DNA from: Glandiceps talaboti
Taxonomy: Eukaryota; Hemichordata; Enteropneusta; Spengelidae
DNA: 64,000 nucleotides
Reading direction: 5' to 3'
NCBI RefSeq assembly: GCF_964340395.1
Contig: NC_135565.1
Span: 9,350,742 to 9,414,741, forward strand
Shown here: piece after piece, positions 33,467 through 43,656 of the stretch
Position numbering within the stretch: the first letter of the stretch is position 1
How the letters are laid out: every line of letters begins with the position of its first letter
Program-made: the position numbers and the translations under genes
Notes under the pieces: model-generated
The model's database searches: none
The model's input: only the letters and a program-made list of their open reading frames with translations
Told to the model about the DNA's origin: nothing

Positions 33467-36400
33467 CTACACAAAGCAAATACACAAAAATACAGACATC
33501 TTAGCTAATTGGTTGGTCACTAGATATTGTGTGCATCAGTGGTGCATCAAATTGGCTAAGCATGTACATTGGTCATAGAAGATGGGATGCATTGACATTA
33601 AAATAATATCATAACTTGGCAAAGCCCATAAGCTCGCGCAGGGTAGATTCATTTGTGACCAGCTGCCTCACGATGATATTGTAGATAGCACCCTCTGCAT
33701 GGAGAATGCGCATAGTATATAGAACACACATGCATGGACATAGCACCGCAATGCATCTTTGGGTTAAACCACCAAAAAACACCCCCCATTGCATAGTATA
33801 TCAGAGGTGTATGCGTACTAGTCATTGAGCCACTATGTGACCGCTTCGCAAGCTATTATACTATGATAGTTTAATCAAGGTTTTTAAGCATTTCCATTGG
33901 AGTAACAGGTTTATAAACTCAGCTTGTGCCACTTTAATGTGAGAATGTGGGATTGAAACCTTGGTCTTTAAAGTGATTAATAGCTCGCGCAGCAGCAGCG
34001 AAGCTGCCGCGTAGCGGCTCAATGACTAGTACGCATGCGCGTCGTATATACTATGTGAAAAAAATTGGTGGTTCTCCAAGGGATGCATTGTGGCGTGCAG
34101 TGACTACGCATGCGCCTTCCATATACTACGTGCAACCTACGTGCATTCTCCACGCGCTACCGTATTGTCATATATTGTCATAGGTGACATAACATCGCCA
34201 TGCATTGCAATATTGTAACAGTAGGCCTGTTGGCACGATTGTCGTAACATTGTAACGAGTATCGAGGCATCACTGCACCTCAAGGAGAAATTGTTACACT
34301 ATAAGTTTGACGCACGGCGGTACGCCATACGGACCACTGATGACATAGCGCAGTTGAATTTCCGGGTTGTGGAAGTGTGGTTATACTGTCGATAATTGAT
34401 TTTTTTACATGTTTTAAAAAGAAGAACTACTTTCCTATGTTTGTTGGTACAGTAACATTCCTAAATCATCGAGTTGAATTGAGAAATCGTGATGTTCGGC
34501 AACTTGTCAACAAAACATTTGTCCAAAGACCAACGTATGTTGGTGGCGGGTCTATGATAAGTTGGCTGATTGAAAATGAACAATATTAATCTAATGGCTA
34601 TGATGGTTTTTGAAACCAACAACTGCATAGAGTGTTGACTTTCTTTACTTTTCGTCCATATCAGAGAATTAGATGTCATTCAATAAAATAAATTTTGATG
34701 GTCAATACCCCTGGAAAATGACCCAAGTGTATCAACCCTGGCCCAGGCAGCCGGGCACAAATGAATCTACCCTGCGCGAGCTTATGGGCTTTGCCAAGTT
34801 ATGATATTATAATTATAACTTACCTCTTCAAACTCAGGTTGGATGGTCGTTGAATGGATGCCTTCATTGTGGAAGAATTCTTTGACTTGACTTGCAATTC
34901 TCATGTAATCTTTTAAATTCCTACACCGTATGTGTGCTGATGCTATGATCTTGTTACCAGCTAGTCTCCACACATGGAACTCATGTACAGCTAATACACC
35001 ATTTACCTAGAGTCAAATGTACAGATAAAATGTTACCAGCTAATCTCCATAAATGTTACCAGCTAATCTCCACACATAGAACTCATGTGCAGCTAATACA
35101 CCATTTACCTACTGTCAAAATTATACACAAAATATGTCCAAGTTTTCATTTCATTTTTTGTAAACCTTAAATGTTTACCTATCACCTATTTTAAAGTGGC
35201 AATATGAATGAAGATTGCATGTTTATTTTGGATTTTTTAATTTATAAAACTATTTTATCATGGCTTCCTACTTAAAAAATCAATGTTGAACAATTTTGAC
35301 CACGTCTGTATTTGTAACTCAATACATTGTAAAAAGCCAGAAAAAGTGTAAAAAGTTTGTTATTGTACATACAATAACAAACACTTTACACATTTTGTAA
35401 TCTAGTAATCTTTTGTAATTTATTGAGTTACAAACAAGGACTTGGTCAATGTTGTTTCACATTGATTTTTTCAAGTAGGTGATAAAATTGTTCTATAATT
35501 AAAAATCCCCAAAAGATACCCAATTCTCATCCATATGGCCACTTTAATGTATTGTCGATTGCTGGCATTGTTATTTACTTACAAAACAAATAGTCAACAA
35601 AATGGTCAGTGGAAGTTGCTTACGACTACACACCACATCGGCTTGGGGTCAACTCTGTACTAATAAGTGAAAGTTAATTAAACCAACACCATTTTTCTTG
35701 TTTAAAATTCATGTTTTCATTACACATAGGGAATTTACAAGTTATTCCTCCCGTTCAATGCCAGTGTCACTAAAGGCAGTACAAAATTCTTGCTTGAGAC
35801 TATGCGTCAAATAAATCCGAAAGCTACAAGGATTGAACCAGCAATGTGTGTACATTATTTGTAAATGTACACCAACACAACCACACAGACACTGGTACTT
35901 ATTATGCACAATATTAAAATAGATCTAATTATTCTGGAATGGTTTTCTTTGTTAAGTCAGGAAGGCTGTTGGTTACGTAACACTGCAAGCTGTGACAATA
36001 CAGTTGTGCCATTAGTATTTTTCAGCTGAATGCAAGAAAAATGAATATTTGAGACTTCTAAAAATTTTAATTTAAGAAATACGGGGTAAATATTGGTGAT
36101 TCTGAAAATTTTCACAATCTGAGTAATGTAAAACCAATGCCACAATTTGATTAATGTAAAACCAATGCCACAATTTGAGTAATGTAAAACCAATGCCACA
36201 AATTTGAGTAATGTAAAACCAATGCCACAAATTTGAGTAATGTAAAACCAATGCCACAATTTGAGTAATGTAAAACCAATGCCACAATTTGAGTAATGTA
36301 AAACCAATGCCACAATTTGATTAATGTAAAACCAATGCCACAATTTGAGCAATGTAAAACCAATGCCACAATTTGAGTAATGTAAAACCAATGCCACAAT

Positions 36401-39400
36401 TTGAGCAATGTAAAACCAATGCCACAAATTTGAGTAACGTAAAACCAAAGCCACAATTTGAGTAACGTAAAACCAATGCCACAATTTGAGTAATGTAAAA
36501 CCAATGCCACAATTTGAGTAATGTAAAACCAATGCCACAATTTGAGTAATGTAAAACCAATGCCACAATTTGAGTAATGTAAAACCAATGCCACAATTTG
36601 AGTAATGTAAAACCAATGCCACAATTTGAGCAACGTAAAACCAATGCCACAATCTGAGTAACGTAAAACCAAAGCCACAATTTGAGTAACGTAAAACCAA
36701 TGCCACAATTTGATTAATGTAAAACCAATGCCACAATTTGAGTAATGCAAAACCAATGCCACAATTTGATTAATGTAAAACCAATGCCACAATTTGATTA
36801 ATGTAAAACCAATGCCACAATTTGAGTAATGTAAAACCAATGACACAATTTGAGTAATGTAAAACCAATGCCACAATTTGAGTAATGTAAAACCAATGCC
36901 ACAATTTGAGTAATGTAAAACCAATGCCACAATTTGAGTAATGTAAAAACCAATTTAATATAATAAGGCGATCCTACCTATTGAATGGACCATATCGAGA
37001 CTCATTGTTTTGTTTAAAAAAGGTGAACGAATGCAATGTGGAAATTATCATGGTATAAGTGTAATAGATTCACTGGCTAAAGTTTATGATGTGATTTTAT
37101 ATCGACAATTAGAAAAGTGGTTTACACCAGATTGTAAACAAGCTGGGGCACAGAGAGGTTGCGAGTGTATGCATATAATGACATTGAGACTATTGATAGA
37201 CTATGCATAATCTAAACTAACATCTTTATCACATTCGTGGGGATTTTTCTAAGGCCTATGATAAAGTCCCCCGGGCATCACTAATTCAACTTTTACGTGT
37301 CATGGGATGTGGCAGCCTTATGGTCACAGCTTTTGCCACTCTGTATGCAGATTCATCTTAGGTCTAGCAACCATCATTGCGTGTATTTGGGTATGGCAAG
37401 GCTCGCCTACGAGTTGCTTTCTATTTACATTATATGTAAATAACATAATTTGTGATTTGAAGGCCAAGTACGGAAATGATGGGTACCTACAATGGCTTCA
37501 TATCACTCTCTCCTCCTTATGAATGATACTATACTTCTTTCCACTACGAGAGAGATGTGCATCAGGAAGGTGACTATATTAGCTGAATTCTGTAATCGTT
37601 CAGGAATGGTTATAAATCAAGGAAAAACAATGTTTATTGTGTTAAATGGATCGGATGCAGATAAGGTTGCCATGACATTCGGTGACTTGAAAATTCAATT
37701 TTGTGACTTGTATGTTTACTTGGGTGCCACTTTCACACAAGACAGAAAAGTTCTGTATGATGAACAATGCAGATCTAAGCAATGTCATCTGTGGAAATAC
37801 CTCGCCTTTGTTTTAAAGAACATTGATTTCCCATTTTGGATAAAGAAAAAGATTCTTGAGACCACGTTGTTATCGGCGATATTATACAGAGCTGTGAGAC
37901 ATGGCTTTATAATGGATACCTCCTGGCAGAAAATATGTACCCAGGTGTCAGCTTTGTTTCATTAAATGACTTTTTCTGTAGAACGGATATTGTTACCATG
38001 GTCAAAATCTCAAACTGCTTATTATAGCTTGACCCAATCCATATATGGAAATGTCCATATACAGTGTCGTAAATCCGAAGTGTTTAAATATTCAGTGTTT
38101 TTGACTCCAGGTCGGAACTGTTACATGTAATATAATTATGTACCATCTGCTTTAGTTTGACTGTCTGTACTAATAGACTTCTAATTTAGTGCATTATACT
38201 TATGTTAGCGGTACCATTGCCTTGTGTTTTGTGTATCTATATTTAACTAGTACAGTGAATAAAATAACTAACTAGATACATGCACATTGTACCATGCACA
38301 AGCCAAGTTATTATTTTTAATTTGAACAGGAAATATGGATTATATAAAGTTGTATTATGTAATGATAAATTTTGCTTGATGAGTCATAATTATATTATTC
38401 ACAAATATTTTTCTTCATTCACTGAGTCTGAGAATACTCATGACATTAGGGTTTTATAACTACGAGTTCAGCAATGGAGTTCAGCAAATCATACTGACAA
38501 GACCCCTTAGCACACTTGTAATTTCCTTGGCTGAACAAAGAATAACATTGAGGAATAATAAGTCATTGTATGAATAAAAATACCGCCAATGGCGCTGTAG
38601 CACAACTGTACCGTTTTTAAAAATGTTTATCCATATGTTAGTCCATGCTAACAATAGGTGTTCATTTGCTGAATGATTATTCAGTTGCCTATCCAACCAT
38701 GTTGCTATCTTTGCAATATACACGATTATTTGGCTGTTGCTATGGGTGTAGCCATGTTGCTAGATATATTTGCATACAGTTTTGAATGTGTTTGTTCACT
38801 TCTGTATGAATTTCTGATATTATCTTTGCAATATATGTGATCATTTGGCTGTTGCTATGGCCGTGGTATTGTTGCTAGGTACATTTGCATAAATTTTTGG
38901 AATGTTTATTCATTGTCTTTCAATCCCTGTTATCTTTGCAATATACTTGATTATGTGGCTGTTGCTATGGCCGTGGTCTTTTTGCTAGGCAAATTTTCAT
39001 ACATTTTTTGCATGTTCATTCAATTGTCTATTAATCCCCGTTGTTATTTTTGCAATATATAAGATCATTTGGCTGTTGCCATGGGTGGGGTCTTGTTGCT
39101 AGGCACATTTGTATACATTTTTTGAATGTTTATTCAGTTGTCTTCCAATTCCTGTTATCTTTGCAATTTACATGATTATTTGGCTTACACCCCCCCCCCC
39201 CCCACACACACACACACACACACACAGACAGCCAGACACCAGGCAATCCATAGAGCACTACTGAACCTCCGTTCACTTGTGCTAAAAACAAAGTTAATAA
39301 GTTAATATGAATAATTACGATAAAGCTCACCTTACTAACAAGTTTAGTCTGTATATCTTCTACCTTGATATGTGTTGGTACTGTCTGTAGTAATATCATA

Positions 39401-40687
39401 CCGGACTCCTTTACTACAATTCAAAGGGTAAATGAGGGTGTTAGTTGACAGGAATAGGGTTTTGTAGAGGTATTGTAGAATTATACTTGAATAATGGTAT
39501 TGTACTAATGTAGAGGTATTGTAGAATTGAGTGTTGTACTTACATAGTGGTATTGTACTAATGTAGAGGTATTGTAGAATTATACTTGAATAATGGTATT
39601 GTACTAATGTAGAGGTATTTGTAGAATTGAGTGTTGTACTTACATAATGGTATTGTACTAATGTAGAGGTATTGTAGAATTGAGTGTTGTACTTACATAG
39701 TGGTATTGTACTAATGTAGAGGTATTGTAGAATTATACTTGAATAATGGTATTGTACTAATGTAGAGGTATTGTAGAATTGAGTGTTCTACTTACATAGT
39801 GGTATTGTACTAATGTAGAGGTATTGTAGAATTGAGTATTGTACTTATATAGTGGTATTGTACTAATGTAGAGGTATTGTAGAATTATACTTGCATAATG
39901 GTATTGTACTAATGTAGAGGTATTGTAGAATTGAGAATTGTACTTATATAGTAGTTTGTACTGAGTATGATGCAGTGGCAATGTAGGGTTTTAATAGTAC
40001 TGTACTAATACAGAGGTATTGTAATAGCCAATATCACACGTACAGTAGAATTTCTGTGGTATGAAGAAGTATTGTATAATTGAGTATTGTGTTTATATAG
40101 TAGTTTTGTGGTGAGTAGTGGCAATGTGGGGCTCAGTATTGTACTACAAATGTAATATAGAGGTATTGTAGAATTGAGTAATGTGCTTACATAGTAGTTT
40201 TGTGGCGAGTATGATGTAGTGGCAATGTGGGGCTCGGTATTGTACTACAAATGTAATATAGCGGTATTGTAGAATTGAGTATTGTGCTTATATTGTGGTA
40301 TTGTACTGAGTATTGTACTAATTTATTTGCACTGTAGAATATTGTACTTACATAGTGGTATTGTGGTACTGAGTATGATGCACACCATGAAAATACTCAT
40401 GGCTGGATCCACATAATAACGCCACTTGCCATCAGCAAACCATATGACCAAAGCACTAATAATCACAATAACAGATCCCAAGGCATCTCCCAATACATGT
40501 AGAAACACACCCCTCATATTCAGCTGGGCTCCAGATGCTGTAAATGAAATCTTAGTTGCATTACTTGTGAACCATGAACAGTCACAATAACTTATATAAA
40601 GTGACATAGTCAGTAATTTTATGGTTGTTGTCCAAAATACTTCTGACCTTTAAAAGTTTGCTACTACTTGTCTAGTTATTTGTAGTA

Positions 40688-40732
<45 letters not shown>

Positions 40733-43656
40733 GTTTTTGTATAGTGCTTTCCCACTCTGCTCAAAATGCTTTGCAATTAATACCCCTGGCAATGGATCTT
40801 TAGTGGCACAACAGCCCTTTACTTCCTCAACTCCCTGGGGAGTACACAATACATTGTAGCCTCTAAGAGCGCATAGGATTAAAGCAACCTATATCTTACC
40901 AGGTCCCCGATTATACAGCTGGGTTGACTGACACACAATCGTGGTTCAAATGTTGCCCAAGGACTTTAGCCATTCAGAAACACACACAAGTGACAGGCCT
41001 CGATACCTGCAACATGCAGATTCAAAGCCATCTTGACTCCCCTAGTAGTGACAAGGCCTTACCTAAGTTACTTACCTAAGTTTTGTTCTGTTTGGTACTC
41101 ATCATCATCACTGTCTGTCAAGTCAGGATCAACATCATCCATTATCACAACATTACTGTATTGTCCATTTTGCTCAAAGTGTGACTGTGAGACCATTTCC
41201 TTTCCAACCACTTCTGACATGGATGGCTTCGAGTTGTCATGGTGATCATGACTATGACCATGCCCGTGGCTGTGACCATGACCTTTGCTTTTGTCTGCTC
41301 CGTGCTTCTTCTTACTTCCTCCATGACTGTGACCATGGCCGCCTCCTCCATGACTGTGACCATGTCCACCACCTCCATGACTGTGACCTAAGTAACAGAA
41401 CAAGATGAACAAAATTTAGAGTTCATTTTAAGGGAAATATTCGAACAATTAATGAAGAATTGCATAATAAATTACGTAATTACTCACATTAATATATATC
41501 ATTATATGTACCCATGATTACTTGCACCGATTCACAGGCACACAAGTGTTATTTTCACTACAGTACAATACCAAAAATACTTATCATTTTAGACCTCCAT
41601 GCAAATGAGATGTAAATGAGGACACAATCCTTCCTTGCACATGAAATCAAATGATCGCACAATACAACCTTTTTTGGAATTTGCTGTTTCAGATAAATAA
41701 TATGTTATAAGTATGTAATAACAGAACCCAGTACCACATTAGTACTGGTGTGAGTACTCAGGAGTATTTGCACTCAGGCTTTTAGTGTTTTCTACTATAT
41801 ACATGTACACTTTCACACTCTCATGAAAACATGAGTGCAGAGAATACACTGATTATGCCACACTTGTAGTCACTTGTTATGGGGTTCTGTCATATATTGA
41901 AGGGGCAAGTCAGACACTGTCACACAGTGGGTTTTCTATAGGGATTTCAACTGGTTTGAACCAGATTACTGTCAGATAAGTTGCCATGATTATTACAGGG
42001 TTCAAATTCAATGACAACTGGTTTGAACTGGTCTTAACTGGATCCCTCTCAGATAACTTACCATGACTATCGAAGAGTTCAAACCCAATTACAAGTGGCA
42101 TAAACTGGTTCAAACCAGACTACTCTCAGATAAGTTATCATGATTATCAAAGGGTTCAAATTCATTGACAACTGGTTTCAACTGGTCTTAAGTGGATCTT
42201 CTCAGATAACATACCATGAAAATGGGTTCAAATCCAATGATCAACAAACTGGATTTAACTGGTTTAAACTGGCCTAGTTCTATCAGATAACTTACCATGA
42301 TGACTGAAGAGTCCAAGTCCGATAAGATTAACTAAAAGTCCTGCAGCACCAACTACAAGAATAAGTTTGGGGTTTTGAATCTCCTCTAGTTCTATAAGTC
42401 GTTTGGCAGACTCCACTAAGATAGAGAAACATAGTGCAACGAGAAACACTGCATTTACCAAGGCACCTAACACTTCAGCACGCACCCAACCAAATGTGTT
42501 CTTGGAGGTTCTTTTCTTTGCTATCTGTAGATATGACACAACATATGAAATATTCTTGTCAGGTTTAGTCTCGTTCACATGTACCTCTATTTCCCATGTT
42601 TATTTTATTTTTTTGTTTCATGAGTGAGCACCTTGTTCCTACATCTCACACAATACCATAGGAGATCCGTTCACACTTGACATCAAAATTGAAACAAAGA
42701 GAACCAAATAATAACAATAACATTGTTGTCTGCATTCTGGACTTGGGCTATTCTTGAAGAGAGCATTCTGAGGTACTGTACAAGCATGATATGTGATGAT
42801 ATGTGTTTTATTGTCATGTATATAATGATATATATATATAATGAAATGTGCATTGATTTTGCATGTAATGAAAAATTTACAAAAACAATATTCTGTAGAG
42901 GACTCCTAACACGAGATTGATGCGTTAACAGAGAACTTAAATTGATTCATTAAGAGTGCGAGCTGCAGTTGGATAAAAGCTAAACAATGTGCGATTAGAA
43001 CCTGATTTGATCGAACGGTACCACTCGCCTGGGCGCGTAAGTTGGAATAAATTACGTGCTGGATGGAAATCGTCTTTTACAATTGACTGAGCTCTTTTCT
43101 TTACTTGAGCGTTGTACAACTCATTAAGAGAAGGAAGTTGGCACCCAATGATGATGTGTTGGCACATTATGTGTTCTCGCATTGATGGAGTAAATCCACT
43201 CAGCACACGGGATCACACTAAGTTCACTACATCAGACTTTAATCAAATTGAGCTTGCTGGTTACTTATATGATGGCATATAAAAAATACTTGCAAAATAT
43301 TCAGAATGTAGAGTTCATATTGCTGTTAGAAAATGTCAATTAAATGCACATATTAAGAAATGGGGACAGTTTTTGAAATTGATATCTTATGAAAAGTTTT
43401 CGAATATAAAATGTAAACATTTCTATTCTTCGTAATATGCCAAATAAAAAACGTAACAAAAAATTCTGTTTGTACTTACCCGCACTGCAAAGAATCCAAC
43501 TAGCAATGATACAATATCTGATAACATGTGAAATGAATCAGCAACCAATGCCATAGAGTTTGTAATATAGCCAACAATAATCTCCACCAGAAAGAAGGAT
43601 GAAGTCATGGCAAGCATAACAATTAGACGACAAGACTTTCCTGTGTAACGCCCCAT
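33245..43656 (-). CDS. SLC30A1-like: SLC30A1-type zinc transporter, gene B (7 coding exons)
   Basis: Cation-diffusion-facilitator zinc exporter, closely patterned on ZnT1. Coding exons on the minus strand: 43656-43480, 42524-42296, 41387-41076, 40537-40352, 39413-39331, 35006-34824, 33466-33245. The joined frame gives 463 aa. H43/D47 (TM2) and H253/D257 (TM5) form the membrane metal site; H43/D47 share the numbering of human ZnT1. A His/Gly-rich loop with 17 histidines (residues 137-185) lies between TM4 and TM5. The C-terminal domain has HEFHVWRLAG and HSTTIQPEF, then C..C....C...CC as in ZnT1. The substrate is most likely Zn2+, acting at the plasma membrane. Five of the splice junctions are flanked by partial tandem copies of themselves. 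The first coding exon has an acceptor 5' of the ATG, so a non-coding exon further upstream is likely but not located. Confidence 0.93.
33603..34810. mobile_element. 1.2-kb element with 66-bp terminal inverted repeats, gene B intron 6
   Basis: The left end ataatatcataacttggcaa and onward to about 33668 is repeated in inverse at 34745-34810 with two mismatches. Inside is a second inverted pair: tactagtcattgagccac (33815 region) against gcggctcaatgactagta (34013 region). The right end stops 14 bp from the exon 6 boundary at 34824. Confidence 0.82.
34180..34740. mobile_element. Partial, inverted relative of the CAGGGTTCG element
   Basis: Shares cgtaacattgtaacgagtat, gttgaatttccgggttgtgg, gagaaatcgtgatgttcggc and ccctggaaaatgac with 8235-9447 on the opposite strand, and ends atcaaccctg. 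It is nested inside the 33603-34810 element. Confidence 0.7.
34824..35006 (-). CDS. SLC30A1-like: Gene B coding exon 6: cytoplasmic domain
   Basis: Encodes residues 330-390, including AVHEFHVWRLAGNKIIASAH and GIHSTTIQPEF. The acceptor is gactctag and the donor is GAG|gtaagt. A partial copy of its 5' half lies 102 bp upstream in intron 5. Confidence 0.94.
35007..35108 (-). repeat. 102-bp partial duplication of gene B exon 6
   Basis: Reading the minus strand from 35108, an AG is followed by codons for VNGVLAAHEFYVWRLAGN, then a stop. This copies the first 18 codons of exon 6 with two substitutions (V to A, H to Y). A 23-bp piece containing agattagctggtaacattt is itself doubled inside it. Confidence 0.88.
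35191..35547. mobile_element. Palindromic MITE family 1, full copy in gene B intron 5
   Basis: TTAAAGTGGC at the left and GCCACTTTAA at the right. The centre gttattgtacatacaataac is palindromic. Confidence 0.88.
36112..36952. repeat. 28-bp minisatellite, about 30 copies, gene B intron 5
   Basis: The unit is cacaatttgagtaatgtaaa + accaatgc. A few 29-bp units and variants (gcaatg, acg, aaagcc) occur. It ends exactly where the LINE fragment begins. Confidence 0.96.
36970..37965 (+). pseudogene. Dead non-LTR retrotransposon: reverse transcriptase fragment
   Basis: Successive frames read GNYHGISVIDSLAKVYD, DFSKAYDKVPRASL, WQGSPTSCFLFTLYVNNII and GMVINQGKTMFIVLNGSDA, then YVYLGATF. These are the ordered palm and fingers blocks of a LINE reverse transcriptase. 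At least two frameshifts and stops interrupt it. The catalytic box is changed to MND in place of the expected ADD. It lies in intron 5 of gene B, opposite to its transcription. Confidence 0.85.
38396..38560. mobile_element. Foldback MITE family 2, diverged copy in gene B intron 5
   Basis: Left atttttcttcattcactgag and right cttggctgaacaaagaataa match the family 2 arms with several differences. Confidence 0.7.
38572..39293. mobile_element. Family 4 element, shorter copy in gene B intron 5
   Basis: aaaaataccgccaatggcgc, then about five units of ggctgttgctatgggtgtag type, then C-run, (CA)n and the end piece cactactgaacctccgttca...ttgtgctaaaa. The middle unique part is missing. Confidence 0.75.
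39331..39413 (-). CDS. SLC30A1-like: Gene B coding exon 5: TM6-cytoplasmic domain linker
   Basis: An 83-bp exon encoding LKESGMILLQTVPTHIKV and eleven more residues, matching the KESALILLQTVP segment of ZnT1. The acceptor is ttgtag and the donor is AAG|gtgagc. The split Leu codon joins exon 4 correctly. Confidence 0.92.
39440..40345 (-). repeat. Intron 4 minisatellite of gene B containing exon 4 donor copies
   Basis: Alternating 53-bp and 46-bp units built on ggtattgtactaatgtag (plus strand) fill nearly all of intron 4. The 53-bp unit includes cttacatagtggtattgt, which on the minus strand is the last bases of exon 4 plus its GTAAGT donor. Clear copies are near 39541, 39692 and 39793. The array decays toward the exon. 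Confidence 0.85.
40352..40537 (-). CDS. SLC30A1-like: Gene B coding exon 4: TM5 and TM6
   Basis: Encodes residues 241-301 with GAQLNMRGVFLHVLGDALGS, giving H253 and D257. The acceptor is tttacag and the donor is CTAT|gtaagt. The last bases of the exon together with the donor recur many times in the intron 4 minisatellite. Confidence 0.94.
40688..40731. repeat. (AAT)n microsatellite
   Basis: About 14 units at the head of a dispersed repeat in gene B intron 3. Confidence 0.95.
40732..41035. mobile_element. SINE-like dispersed repeat, copy 1
   Basis: tagtgctttcccactctgct, actccctggggagtacacaa, gcgcataggattaaagcaac and cgtggttcaaatgttgccc. The same order recurs at 44155-44385. Class is uncertain. 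Confidence 0.6.
41062..41088 (-). repeat. Duplicated donor at the end of gene B exon 3
   Basis: The minus strand reads AACTTAGGTAAGT twice with a 13-bp period, giving two candidate 5' splice sites. Use of the downstream one would add 13 bases and shift the frame. Confidence 0.7.
41076..41387 (-). CDS. SLC30A1-like: Gene B coding exon 3: histidine-rich cytosolic loop
   Basis: Encodes residues 137-239. The N-terminal part is a His/Gly/Ser run with three copies of HGHSHGGGG-like 9-residue units (a 27-bp coding repeat), then HGHSHDHHD. It ends in an acidic stretch with TDSDDDEY. Such loops bind zinc and modulate transport in ZnT1. The donor is TTAG|gtaagt, duplicated 13 bp further on. Confidence 0.93.
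41513..41895. mobile_element. MITE family 3 copy in gene B intron 2
   Basis: Same order as 31220-31610: tacttgcaccgattc, caagtgttattttcac, gcaaatgagatgtaaatgag, then acagaacccagtacc to atggggttctgtc. Confidence 0.72.
41930..42295 (-). repeat. About 77-bp tandem array seeded by the exon 2 donor of gene B
   Basis: Four copies follow the real exon/intron boundary at 42296, at 42215, 42139, 42062 and 41985 (spacings 81, 76, 77, 77). Each has the end of the exon (CATG), the donor region and gttatctga, then an AACTGGTTT-rich body. The copy at 42062 keeps a perfect GTAAGT, 42215 has GTATGT, and the other two lost the GT. Confidence 0.85.
42296..42524 (-). CDS. SLC30A1-like: Gene B coding exon 2: TM3 and TM4
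   Basis: Encodes residues 60-135 plus the first base of G136. It contains NTFGWVRAEVLG, TM3 (about 77-97) and TM4 (about 112-133). The acceptor is atctacag and the donor is CATG|gtaagt. The donor region is repeated four more times in the adjacent intron. Confidence 0.93.
42937..43210 (-). pseudogene. LINE 3' coding end in intron 1 of gene B
   Basis: Open minus-strand stretch with QLPSLNELYNAQVKKRAQSI, then LFSFYPTAARTLNESI and a stop. The layout matches the last residues of a LINE ORF2 (LPSL...R...F..S..PTAAR.LN). It is a 5'-truncated insertion in the same orientation as the gene. Confidence 0.65.
43480..43656 (-). CDS. SLC30A1-like: Gene B coding exon 1: start, TM1 and TM2
   Basis: Encodes residues 1-59, with TM1 (about 11-31) and TM2 carrying DSFHMLSD (H43, D47). 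The donor is CGG|gtaagt, phase 0. Just 5' of the ATG is an acceptor-like tttacacag, followed by a short AT-rich leader. The ATG and this acceptor are repeated upstream in 91-bp copies, but only this copy continues into TM1. Confidence 0.93.

Noticed and set aside
35957-36930. 259-codon minus-strand frames in the 28-bp array
   Set aside because: The peptide cycles through the array in three frames with no unique sequence.
41181-41408. Plus-strand frame opposite the His-rich exon 3
   Set aside because: It is the complement of the His/Gly codon repeat. Splice sites support only the minus strand.
42000-42260. tRNA-like B boxes (gggttcaaatcc) in the exon 2 donor array
   Set aside because: No A box at the right distance and no cloverleaf. 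The motif is part of the tandem unit.
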